Of a DNA stretch of 64,000 bases, positions 45,151 through 56,101 are shown piece after piece; the first letter of the stretch is position 1, and each line of letters starts with the position of its first letter. The DNA comes from Neofusicoccum parvum. Its lineage: Eukaryota; Ascomycota; Dothideomycetes; Botryosphaeriales; Botryosphaeriaceae. Made by a program: the position numbers and the translations under genes. Below the pieces are notes generated by a model. That model saw only the letters and a list, made by a program, of their open reading frames with translations. It was not told the DNA's origin and searched no databases. Location of the stretch: the NCBI GenBank assembly GCA_020912385.1, contig CP087206.1, positions 1,860,001 to 1,924,000 on the forward strand, in the 5' to 3' direction.

Positions 45151-46774
45151 GAAGTCTTCGATATCACAACGTGCAGCAACTGGCTCAACTGGCAGGTGGG
45201 CAAGAGCCTATCACTTTGGACAACATCTCTCACCCATCAATCAATAGCCGCACATTCATCGGCTGCGGACATGGCTCGGACCATGTCAAGACGGATTGCT
45301 TCCCCGACTTAGCACCTTTCTCGGCTGTCCATGCTTTTTAGATCGCCTCATGGTTTCTTTGTTCATCTTCACCTCTGTCCGATCGGATGGAGCCATCTGA
45401 TCAAGCCAGGTTTGGCGGTGATTGGTGATGCATTCGCTGGTGAATGCCGCTTTCCCGTCAATCTCCGTGAACCGGGATTTCTGAGTTTCATGGCTTTCCT
45501 TCTACTTCTTTCATCATCTCGGGGACTAATAATGGTCGGCGTCCTCTCGGATACGGTAGAACACCCTCTCCCCATGATGTTGAAAACATTCTGCGATTAC
45601 TGGCTCAGTTTTCTTAACACAGAAAGGATGCATGATGCCCTTCTCTCTCTGTTCTGAAGTTTATTGGTGGGTATCACAGAACCACGGCTTTCTTTGTTTT
45701 CTTTTATGACGCCCAGCTTTCATGTTGATCCAAGGGTACTTAACTTCGTAGAGATCAGCCTCCCTCCAGAGTTTCAAAGTATGGTTGTCCGATATGAAAT
45801 CAGGAAATAGTGAATACAAAAATCTTAATTCAAAGAAGGCGCATCTCGTGAGCGTGTGGTTGATCGCGTCCGTGACGATGGCGAGAGATTCGGAAAAAGC
45901 AGGCAGGGGAAGTTCGAAAGGGTAGAAGCGCAATGCTCACCAACGGTGACCGACTGCGCGGCGGCTTGCGCGTGTGTCCGTGTCTTTGATGTCTGTGTGT
46001 TCCCTCCCGATGTCCGCGCGCCATCATTATATTGGCTCGGGCAGTTAACACCTGCAAATCATTTGCTCCTCTCCCCTTCGCTTGACGCGCGTGTGAAAAG
46101 CGCCCCCCGGGTTTCTTCATCTCCACCTCGCCTGTCTCCCCCCTCCGCGGTGTCCGAGAATGGGCATTTTCTGGTTTCCTTCTTGGTACTTACGGCGGGG
46201 GGAAGAGAATCGTTTTCTTATATAGTGCCGCCCCGCGATCACCAGACACGAGAAACGCAACCCCGTATACGCTGTCCGGACGCATGCGTGTATGGCGTGC
46301 GATGCGGGCTGGGCGTGGGCGCGGGCATGGGCATGGGCACCGTGCGCGCGCCGCGGGCAGGCGTCTCAGAAGCCGAACGGGATGGTTCGGTTGCCTTTGC
46401 CGCGCAGCCGTCGGAAAGAAAGAAAAGCAAGAAGCCGATGTTGCTGAGCACGCGTGGATACGAAGCGATTGGGAGGAGGGTTTCGGGGGGGGAGACTTGG
46501 TGGTGGATGGATGGATGGATTCGGAAGATTGTGGCGTTCGCACGAAGCGAGATATGGCATTGCGTTTACGGGTTGGCGCGTCGGTTGCTGGAGATTCGTG
46601 CGCTGCTGCTATAGGGTGGATGGGAGTGCGTGTAGCTGTGCTCTCTTGATTGCGCGCGGACACGTGTGCGCGCAGGGGTTGATTGGTCCTATTGTGTATC
46701 TACTAGTTCTTCAAGGGTTGTGTAAAGGGCGGCTCGTGGGACTGGGGCCGCATACTACCGGCTTGGGAAAAAAG

Positions 46775-46802
46775 GGCTGGCTGGCTGGCTGGACGGACGG
46801 AC
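46775..46802 (+). repeat. Tetranucleotide tandem repeat
   Basis: Four GGCT units followed directly by three GGAC units (28 bp). A simple-sequence tract, likely polymorphic. Confidence 0.8.
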
Positions 46803-47933
46803 TCGTGCGCCTGTGGACGGGGCCGTCTCGGCGGTCGACGACGCCACAGCCACAGGGCACACGGACACACGAGACACGGGAGCGAAGGGAGGGATGGACG
46901 AACGGATGGAGATGGTTCGGTGGCAGGTGGACGAATGGGGTAGAGGAGAGGCTGTGCCGGGTACAGTGCGCTGCGCTCTTCCAGATGCACGTGCGTTTGG
47001 CCGCGTTTTGGATGGCCGTGGTGGTGAGAGAGAGTTGCAGAGCGGACGCACGTCCGCTGGTGGTTCGGAGTTAAGTGGGCAGAAAAGCAGGCCGGTCTCA
47101 GACAAACCCACAAACGGCGGCGGCGGCGGCGCGGGACGCCCTGAGATTGAGCGGAAGGCCAGGCCAGGGGACGAAGGAGGAGTTGAGTGCCTGAGAAAGC
47201 CAAAAGGGCACGGAACAGGGGGCTGGCCCGGATGCGTCCGCTCTTGCGTTGCGAGCGTGCCGCGGCCTGCGGCGGCGTGCGGCGGCGAGCGGCGCGGATG
47301 ATTATTTTTTTGTTTTTGATTTCAAAGCTACCGGCGGTTGGTGACGGTACAGCAAACAGGCTTCTGCCCTACCCTTCCCCGAAGTACTCAGCCTGAACGC
47401 CGACGGAGCTTATGCATTGCTTATTGGTGGCGGGCAAACCTTCGTCCCCGATGCGGAGTGAGCGGGGGGACGAGGAAGCAGATAAAGGAGGGAGATGTGT
47501 CTGGACAGCGGACGCGATGGTTGACAGCTGCGGGAAGAACGGGCGGGAGACTCCCGCTGCAGGTTTGCTCGCGGTGGTGTGTTTCTCCGCTGTTTCTTAT
47601 TTAAGGTGTGACCAGAGCATGCTGACGCCCTGCTGCCCTGCTGCCCGTGACGCGTCGGCGTCGTGCCTTGTAACTGTTCTGCTCAGGAGATGGGGCCTGC
47701 CGCAGAGACGGCGGGATTGGCGGCGGCGATAGGCTGTGGGAGGCGCGACCTGCGCGATGGGCGACGGGCGAATGACGGCGCGCTGCGCTTGGGCTTGACT
47801 CTCTTCTCCCTTCCGTGGAGCTCTGCTCCGGCGGCGGCGGGCGAGGCGAGGCGAGGCGCAGCCAGCACGGGCATCGAGCACACCAACTCCGCAGCCGCGA
47901 GCCTGCGAGCGCGCCAGTCCGAGCGCGCCCAGC

Positions 47934-47963
47934 GCTGGTGCTGGTGCTGGTGCTGGTGCTGGT
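47934..47963 (+). repeat. Hexanucleotide microsatellite (GCTGGT)5
   Basis: Five perfect GCTGGT units, then a degenerate GCTGCC. It lies in the long upstream region of the kinase gene, with no supported coding frame. Confidence 0.9.
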
Positions 47964-48718
47964 GCTGCCGCGCCGCCTCGCCGCGCCCTGGAGATTCTGA
48001 TGGGCAGAGGGCGTGGACGTGAAGGGGCGCAGGCCAGCGTGGGCCCCCGGCTGCCGCGACGCCCCCAGCCCTGATTACGGGAGCTGCTACGGTGCCCTCC
48101 GCGCGCCCGTCCGTTGCTGGTGTGACGACGCCGCTGCGCTGCTGATGAATATGACGGCGGGCGCGGGCGGCGCGCGTGCGGAGCAGTTTGTCAGACAGCG
48201 CGGCGGCGATGACGATTGCGCGGTGCTGCGAGGCGGCGCGCGCCTTGCGGATTATGCGCGTGCGAGTCGCGGCGAAACGGGGCCATTGCCATGGGCGAGG
48301 CTGAGTAGCTGAGCAGGAGTACGGGGCGCTGGCTCGGCCGCCAGAGTCCAGGCGGGCAGCAGGCGTGTCGGCGCGCCAAGCTGCGCTCTTATCCCCACCT
48401 CGCTGGCCGATCAAGTACCTGCCGACTGCATTCCACCACGGCCCGTTGCTCTCCACGACTCTGCGCGCCCTCTCCCCAAGCCGCCAGCACCAGCGCCGCA
48501 CGCCCAGCTCGCAGCCCGCAGCTCCCCAGCCCGGCGCCCCGACCCCCCGGCAGACCACCTGCGCCGATCCGCAGCCAGTGCCCCCCGCGAGACATGGCTC
48601 AGTGAGCTGGCTCGCTCCGCCGGCCCATTGATTGACTCCTCTCCAAAACCTCAACCACCACCACCCGCGCATTGCCCTCCCCTCTCTCGTCCCGCGCCCG
48701 CCCCCCGCACCGCCCGCC

Positions 48719-50887
48719 ATGACGCAGCTCTTTAGCTCGTCGGGCCACTCCTCGACAGTGCCGCAGGACTCGAAGCGCGCCTTCACCGGCGTGCCCATCT
48801 CGACCAACAAGCAGGTCAATGGCTCCAACAGCCAGGTCTCGCAGAAGATCAAGAACTTCTTCCGCATCAACACCGGCGGCAGCAAGGACAGCCTCGACTC
48901 GGGCAAGCACAGCGGCGATGGCGGCTCGTCCAAGGACCGGAGCGAGGGCAAGTCGGCCTTCCGCCAGTCGCGCTTCCTGCCGCACATAAACCGCAACCGC
49001 AGCACCACCGTCGCCAGCGAAGGCAACCCGCTCGACGAGGGCATGTCGCCGACCGCCCACGCGAACCCCTACTTCCAGCACCAGGGCCCGCCCGCCCTGC
49101 GCCACCACAACGAGGGCAGCGTGCCCCCGTCGCCGCCCGACACGCCGCCCATGCCCACCACCAAGGTTGAGGAGGTCGACGGCCCCGGCGACAAAGCCAC
49201 CACCGCCGGCAAGGAGGAGCTCGCCCGCAAGCTGCGCCGCGTCGCCTCCGCGCCAAACGCCCAGGGCCTGTTCTCAAACGGCGCCCACGGCGACCGCCCC
49301 CAGACCGCCGAGCTGGGCAAGGAGCCGCTGGTGCAGCACGGCAACAGCTCAACTCTGAGCATGGTCGAGACGGCCGACACCGGTCACCTGTCCATCCCGT
49401 CCGGCGATGGCGGCTCCGGAAGTCTGCCCTCACCGGGCCAGATCCGCAACAACATGGCCTTCAGGAGAACGTACAGCTCGAATTCGATCAAGGTGCGGAA
49501 CGTCGAAGTCGGCCCCGGCAGCTTCGACAAGATCAAGTTGATCGGCAAGGGAGACGTGGGCAAGGTATATCTGGTTCGGGAGAAGAAGTCGGGCAGGTTA
49601 TACGCGATGAAGGGTACGTTTGCTACTTTCGGGGGGTGAAGCCGGTTTGCTGACGTGATTCAGTCTTGAGCAAGAAGGAGATGATCAAGAGGAACAAGAT
49701 CAAGCGCGCTCTGGCCGAGCAGGAGATTCTCGCGACCAGCAACCATCCGTTCATTGTCACCCTCTACCATTCCTTCCAGTCCGAGGACCACCTCTACCTC
49801 TGCATGGAATACTGCAGCGGTGGGGAATTCTTCAGAGGTATGTCAGTTGGTCACGGGATACACACAGCTTGCTGACTCATGTGCAGCACTACAAACTCGT
49901 CCCAACAAGTGCGTTGACGAGGATGCTGCGAGATTCTATGCTGCCGAGGTTACCGCAGCGCTGGAGTACTTGCATCTCATGGGCTTCATCTACCGCGACT
50001 TGAAGCCGGAGAGTAAGTGATCGCCTGTTTTTTTCTGACATATCAGGCCTAACTTCAATAGATATCTTGCTGCACCAGTCGGGACATATCATGTTGTCAG
50101 ACTTCGATCTGTCCAAGCAGTCCGACCCTGGTGGAAGGCCAACCATGATTCTGGGCAATAGCAAGGGCTCGTCATCCGGCTCGCTACCAGCCATCGACAC
50201 AAAGTCTTGCATTGCAAACTTCCGAACAAATTCATTTGTTGGCACAGAAGAGTACATTGCGCCGGAGGTCATCAAGGGATGCGGTCACACCAGCGCAGTC
50301 GACTGGTGGACGCTTGGAATCTTGGTCTACGAGATGCTTTACGGCACGACGCCCTTCAAGGGCAAGAACCGGAATGCGACATTCGCGAATATCCTGCGCG
50401 ACGATGTGCCGTTCCCTGAGGGGTCCGGCGCACCACAAATCTCTAAGTATGTTTTTCCCCTGTTCTACGCTATACCTAACATACTAATCTTCTCTTCAGT
50501 CTTTGCAAATCCCTTATCCGCAAACTGCTCATCAAGGACGAGATGCGCCGCCTAGGCTCACGCGCAGGCGCGTCAGACGTCAAGGCGCACCCCTTCTTCA
50601 GGACGACCCAGTGGGCGCTGCTACGTCACATGAAGCCGCCGATGATCCCGCACCAAGGACGTGGAATCGATACGATCAACTTCCGGAACGTCAAGGAGAG
50701 CCAGAGTGTAGACCTTGGCGCATCCAAGGTGAAGGGTGTACCGCTTGACTCGGGTCTGGCAACGCCCGGTTCGGAGAAGGCGGTGGATCCGTTTGAGGAG
50801 TTCAACAGCGTCACGTTACATCATGAGGGTGACGAGTACAGCGGCGGCAACCAGCAGCAACAGCAGCAGGAGCAACAGTCCAGGTAG
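48719..50887 (+). CDS. nrc-2: AGC kinase of the NRC-2 / Fpk1 (flippase kinase) type
   Basis: Five exons: 48719-49613, 49664-49837, 49887-50012, 50062-50446, 50500-50887; 655 aa. Residues 1-260 are Ser/Gly/Pro-rich regulatory sequence. The kinase domain starts [24 protein letters not shown] supplies the Lys of subdomain [35 protein letters not shown] (DFD instead of DFG, as usual in this group) and [11 protein letters not shown] follow. An insert of about 35 residues precedes the activation segment. The AGC C-terminal extension ([18 protein letters not shown]) runs on to a Gln-rich tail. In yeast, relatives Fpk1/Fpk2 (Kin82) activate phospholipid flippases; in Neurospora NRC-2 represses premature conidiation. 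Role here is by family. All joins are GT-AG and in phase. The start is the first ATG in frame. Confidence 0.93.
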
Positions 50888-52859
50888 CGACTGTGGGAAT
50901 CCTACTGGAGGAGGGGACGACATGGGACTGGCATGAAGATGGATGATGGGGTTTCCTTGGGATTTTCTTTTGCGCTCCTCTCTCTCATTTCCTCATCCGT
51001 CATGGGACCGGACTATACGATGACGTGTTTATTGTTTTCCGTCTCTTGCGGCCACTACTCTCTCTCTCTTCACACTTCTATCCCTCTCTCGCGCACCTGT
51101 TCACATCAACATCATTGGGGCTATGGGCGTTCTGCAGTAAAGTTTTGGGGGATCAGCCTTTTTTTTCCTGTTTGCCTTTTTTCCATACACCTTCAGACGC
51201 AGACACCTGCACGCCCGCTCCCTCTTTCTTCACGAAGAATCGAATGGGAGGCAGGGGAATTTTTCTCTCTAGTAGTACTTTTTTTCGACCGACCTGGACG
51301 TCACACCACTGGAGACTTTGGGAGTCGTTCTTCATGTCGATTGAAGAAAAATGCAGCGAGCAAGCAAGCAAGCAGTACGAAAAAGGATAAAAAGGAGTTT
51401 GTTTTTGATGTGTGTGTTGCTGCTGAGCTTTGATGATTGTTCTGTACTCTTGCGCGCTTTTTTCCTCTAGTGGGATGGCATTGGGATGGGTCTGAGGGGT
51501 TTTTGTGTTTCTTTCTGCGGAGGATTGGTGGGTGGTGGATGTGGTGCGATGGGTGATTCGGAAAGAAGAGGGTCGTGGGTGAAGTGAATAGGTGAAAAGA
51601 AAGATGTTCGATTGAATGCTGAAGTCGAGAGTGGATGGTGAAGATGTGCTGGGAGCGAATGGCTGACGTCTATGCGTCGAGAGTGGAAGGCAGAAGGGTC
51701 ATGTGGGGAAGCTGTGCCGTGAGCTGTAGATGATTGCTATGTTGAAGGTGAAGGAGACGTGATGTGAGCTGTACCGCTGGGGGTGGTTTCTGTATCATTT
51801 TCCATCCATCATCGTTCAATGCAGGCCATAAAAGATATACAGGCGGTTTCTTTAGAGACGAGCACTTGAGATTCTGCATTGCCGAGTAACTTCTTTTGGG
51901 GGCTACCAGCTGAGCGTGAGGGTTGCAAAGCGCCGGCTTGGTTGGCGTTGGTATTGCAAATACGTCTATGTTGGCCGAGACGGGCATGAATGGAAAGACG
52001 AGCTTGCTTGAAAAGGAAGGAGGGCGTCGCCGATAGAACCGGTAGTGTGGCTCGGCTTCAGATCAAGGCAGCCTTCTTTTTGCTGCGCGTTTTAGGTCTG
52101 GGTTGTATTTGCGTGTGGCGCATGAACCCGCATGAACTCGATCAACGCCCCCCGGATTCTCATCTGGGCAGGTGACGCGGCGGACGGGGAAATCTCAAGC
52201 CTTTTTTTAACCGATCTGACCCGGGGTAAACACACCCCGGCCGCGGGGTTGAGTTGTGCGTGGTTTGTTATCGGCGACAGCGGTGCGCTGGACGACGAAC
52301 AATCAACAATCAACAACGCCCGCCGCAACCAGCCCGACCCGACCTTAGCACCATTCTTCCACGCCGCACGCCAACCACGCCTTCCGAGCAAGCGCGCACG
52401 CTCACTCCGGCAACTTCGCCTTCGACATCCGGCCCGCAACCACGTGCACACGCACCGAAGAACGCGCGCGCGCGCGCCGCAAAACCCACCACAAACAGCC
52501 CCGCGCTAGTCCGGACCCACGACAACCGCCTCGCCCTCTCCCCTCAGCAACGAACCCCACCCCGCGGCATCCGACGCGCTCGAACGACTACGTCACGCAA
52601 CGCACAACGCACACCGAGCCCCCCACCCCCGGGCGACACGCAAACCGCCGTCGCCGCGACGACCCGACGACCCGACGCCCGCCCGACACGTCAACGGCCC
52701 CCGGCAACCGCGAGAAACGCAATCGCGGCCGCTGCCCAACGGCACACGCGGGCACGCAAGCACGCGGGCAGCGAACACCCACACAACGCGCCGCCAGCTC
52801 TCGTCGCGTCCGTCCGACAAACCGCTATCCCAGCGCCGCCTGACTTGACGGCACCCGAA
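50888..52859. other. Intergenic, kinase 3' flank and Dad3 upstream region
   Basis: 2.0 kb. The left part is CT-rich plus-strand sequence suited to a 3' UTR. The right part (52.2-52.86 kb) is very C/G-rich with a frame continuous with Dad3 but without conserved character, so I treat it as leader. Confidence 0.45.
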
Positions 52860-53260
52860 ATGGCGACGCCCGACTTCTCGACCAGCACCACCGGCGGCGA
52901 GGGCGGAAGCACGTCGCCCGGCCCGGAGTCGCTGACGCCGCTGGAGCAAGACGTCCTGGATGAGTACGCGAGGTTGGCGGGGAACTTGAGTGACGTGAGT
53001 GCGAGCCCTACCCTCCCGCGCAAGATGTGTGGTGCTGATGCGGTGTGTTGTAGTTGGCGGGTCTGCTGAATACGCTCTCTGCCACGCCGTCTGCGGAGAT
53101 ATTGGATGCGTTGAGGGGGCTAGAGCGGAAGACGAGTTTGGTGTTTACGTTGTTGAAGGCGAGTGTGTATAGTATTGTGTTGCAGCAGCAGATTTTTGGG
53201 GATGAGGAGGGTGGTGAGGAGGGGCAGGGTGGGGATGGGGGACAGGAGGAGGGGGCTTGA
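52860..53260 (+). CDS. DAD3: DASH complex subunit Dad3
   Basis: Two exons, 52860-52994 and 53054-53260, with a GTGAGT...TAG intron of 59 nt; 113 aa. DASH/Dam1 forms rings on microtubules and couples kinetochores to spindle ends. The Dad3 core is clear: LTPLEQDVLDEYARLAGNL in exon 1, then ILDALRGLERKTSLVFTLLK and ASVYSIVLQQQIFG in exon 2. The ends are Ser/Thr/Gly-rich and Glu/Gly-rich. I start at the ATG of MATPDFS; the frame is open far upstream but that part is Arg/Thr/Pro-rich and is probably 5' UTR. Confidence 0.9.
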
Positions 53261-54426
53261 AGGAGACGTGGGTGGATGGATGGGGGAAGGAAAGAAGAAC
53301 ATATATCGATACTGGGAGGTCGTGGGGTGGGGTGGATGGCCAAAGGTGGCTGAGATTGAGGCTGTTGGACCATTGCTACATACCGTGGGCTGGCGGGTGT
53401 ACTTATCTTTCTCCGCGAGCAAACGGCGCGGTCGAGAGGGGCTCCTTTAGGAGCTGGATCGCGGCACTCGGGAGCCTATTCTGGGGCTGCGTGGTGTGGT
53501 GGAATTACTCCATTGCATGAAGGGAAAGATCGAGGCGCAAGACCGTCAGCGAGGGGTCTATCTCCACTGTGGAAGCTTCAGTCTGAGCGGAGGAGAGGGT
53601 GGTGTAGTCTAGCGGACGCTACTCATAGCATAGCGGATCGCGGTAGTCGGATCTGTCAAGCACGGTATGGCAGAAGAGGATTTTAGTATTGATCTGGAAA
53701 GGCTAGCCATCAAAGAGTATGGCTTGAGATGGAGTAGGAAAAAAGGCCTATCCTGGTAGGGTTCCAAGAATTACGAAAGTACTATGAAGGAACCTTAATT
53801 AAGTAGGGTACCGATACATTCTTCCCTTGAGACAGCGCTCGCATGGGCAGTTACAAATGAAATCGGAATATAGAGCAGTGCTCACCGGCAGGGCTTGTGA
53901 AGGAAAGTACTCGCATCGGGGGCTCAAAGTGATCACCCGGATTCAGATGTGCTTTGATTTACGTCCAGAGCCTTCCAGGAATTCTTCCATTCGCCATCGA
54001 AGTTATGTTTGAGTTGAAGCTGTCAATTCCTTCAGCTTCCCACCATGTTCTCGAACTAGAATGCTGGTATGATCTTGAGATGACGCTCGTGTAATAGTAC
54101 AGGAAATACATATCGACATACCCACAGCCCTGTCCATGCCGTCGCCTGTGCCTTGATTTTTGAATCCCCTTGCTCCACCATTTGCACCCTGCTGATGAAT
54201 TTTGGATCTTCATTGCTGATGGATAATGCAGCTCTGACATCTTTCCGCTCCACATTTGACTGTTTCGCCAGCCCTAAATTCCACCTCTTGTGATCTCAGT
54301 CCTCTCCTCCCCACGCTCAAGACCCAACCCACGACGGAAAGCAGAGATTCCTACTCCACCACATGATCAGTCCCTTTCATTCCAACTCTTATTACCAAGA
54401 AGAAAGATGTAAAGTTTAATTTCTTT
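53261..54426. other. Convergent intergenic region
   Basis: 1.2 kb between the stops of Dad3 and mitochondrial uS5. About 53,600-54,250 looks AT-rich. No supported gene, tRNA or transposon feature. Confidence 0.5.
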
Positions 54427-55809
54427 TTAATACACGTTCCCACCATAGTAAACCTTCCGCACGTCAACCAGCTTACGACCACGGGCGCGAGCAATTTCCT
54501 CAGGCAGCTTTTGGCCTAGCATGGCCTGCCAGGTAGCCTTGACCGTGTTCATCTTGTTGCGCGAGCGGGTGACGCGGGCGGCCAAGTCGTGGATGCCGGC
54601 GGCGCGGGCCATTTCGAAGATGAGGTGCTGGCAGCGGAGACCAAAGCCTGTGGGACCGTTGCATTAGTGACTCACTCAAGATATTGGATGGCGGCAGGTG
54701 GGGTTTTTACCTGGAGGTCTGGAGCTCAACTTCAACTCGACGGCGCCGACCTTGCCCTCGACCTCGCCGTAGATAGTGCGGTCCTCGTAACGCACCACGG
54801 GCTTCATGTTGCGGATGGCGTTCATGATGGACTGGCGGCGGCCGTCCTCGGGCTCGGTGCTCTTGCCCTCGCCGACGCCGAGCATGCCGTCGCCGTTGCC
54901 GGCGATGGTCAGGTAGTACATGGAGGCGACCTTGCCGAGGCGCGTCTGGTTGACGACGCGGCGCACGACGAGGTTCTTGACGCGCAGGCGGCGGATCTCC
55001 TGGCGCGCCAGCCCGGTCTGCTGCATCAGCCGCAGCATGCGGGCCTCCTCGTCGCCCTCGGCGCCGCCGGCGCTGCCCGGCTTGGGCGCGAGCTCGTCGA
55101 TCTTGGGCATCTCGGGGGCCAGCACGGTGTAGCTGTCGTCCTCGAGCGCGCGGTAGCCCTCCTCGCTGTTGGCGTGCATGAAGGTGCGCGGGCTGTCGAG
55201 GAACTGCAGGTAGCGCACGCGGCTCTTCTCCTCCTCGTCGCGCTCGGCCTGCGACCCGGGCTTCAGGCCCAGCGCCTCGAAGCGCTCGCCCTCGCGCACG
55301 TAGAAGTCGGCCAGCAGCCGCGACATCTCGTCGTTGGTGCGCGGGCGCACGTCGTAGTCGGCGTACGGGTCCAGCTCGGCCTTGACGGGCTTGTCCAGCA
55401 GCGGCTGCAGGCGCCGCAGGTCGTCCGACTGGTACTTGAGCGCCATCGGGTCCCGCTCGCGGTTGTTGTTGGGGTTCTTCCAGCCCTGCAGCAGCAGGTC
55501 GCGCGTGTCCAGCGCCTGCTCGCCCGCCTCGATGGCCGCCAGCTGCTCCGGCGTGTACTTGGCGGCCAGCAGCTTCTTGTCCGCCTCGCTGAAGGTCGGG
55601 AACTCGGCCCGCGCGGCCTCCTGCAGCGCGGCCATGTCGGAGGCTTTGACGGACGGGTAGCGCGGCTTCCGCCGCGCGCTGCGGGCGGGCGAGGCGTGGA
55701 ATTGGCGGCGGAGGAGCGAACTGCTATCGGCGGCGGCGGTGGTCGAGGGCCTGGCGGCCGCGGATGCTCGTGCGAAGAGACATCGTGCGGGGCGGGCGAC
55801 GGTGCTCAT
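54427..55809 (-). CDS. MRPS5: Mitochondrial small-subunit ribosomal protein uS5m
   Basis: Two exons, 54711-55809 and 54427-54647; 439 aa. It is part of the mitochondrial 37S decoding region. The N-terminus MSTVARPARCLFARASAAARPS is basic and Ala-rich, lacks acids and ends near RRQFHASPARS, a good matrix-targeting sequence. A long fungal-specific N-terminal extension precedes the uS5 domain. That domain has RRLRVKNLVVRRVVNQTRLG, KVASMYYLTIAGNGDGMLG and GEGKS, and finishes in exon 2 with FGLRCQHLIFEMARAAGI and DLAARVTRSRNKMNTVKA. The intron (63 nt) is GTAAAA...ACAG, a slightly weak donor. It is divergent from TRM2. Confidence 0.95.
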
Positions 55810-56101
55810 GGCGGGAGCAGGGACTCAATGCCCGGGAGTCGAAGCGATTGAGGCGGGCCGGGGGCCTGGGAGGGCGGCGCGGGCGGGCTGCGATGGGCGG
55901 TGGGTGTGGTGGTGGACGACGTGGACGGTGCACTCCGGCGAAAGCTCCATCGGCGCTCGGGCGGCTGTGGATTTTGGTGGACGAAAAATTAAGCTTTTTG
56001 GGAGCCGCAAATCAGCGGTAGGACGCCAATCGCAGCCCTCCATTTTCGCATGACTGAACTTCATCCGCTCTTTTTTCTCGACGCCCGCCATCTCCACGTG
56101 C
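55810..56101. promoter_or_regulatory. Divergent promoter, uS5m / TRM2
   Basis: 292 bp between opposite starts; both genes encode translation-related products, so co-expression is plausible. No TATA box seen. Confidence 0.4.

Larger units (their letters stand above)
45151..48718. other. 3.6-kb region upstream of the NRC-2-type kinase
   Basis: By far the longest gap in the housekeeping part. Many overlapping frames on both strands, none convincing. From about 46,250 it is GC-rich with short tandem repeats (46775-46802, 47934-47963). It probably combines the 3' flank of the 41.7-kb gene with an extended promoter and 5' leader of the kinase; a non-coding RNA or an unrecognised gene cannot be excluded. 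Confidence 0.4.

Noticed and set aside
46190..47301. Overlapping frames of 120-206 codons on both strands
   Set aside because: Low-complexity GC-rich frames on both strands at once, with no domain or splice pattern.
50933..51433. 166-codon frame downstream of the kinase
   Set aside because: Ser/Phe/Leu-rich product of CT-rich 3' flank; no family resemblance.
52254..52859. N-terminal extension of Dad3
   Set aside because: The frame is open but Arg/Thr/Pro-rich with no conserved blocks, and Dad3 proteins are about 100 aa.
53580..53660. Possible tRNA (GTGGTGTAGTCTAGCGG resembles an A box)
   Set aside because: No T-loop GGTTCGA-type B box at the right distance and no cloverleaf.
54589..55851. 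420-codon plus-strand frame
   Set aside because: Antisense to mitochondrial uS5; composition is a mirror of its GC-rich codons.
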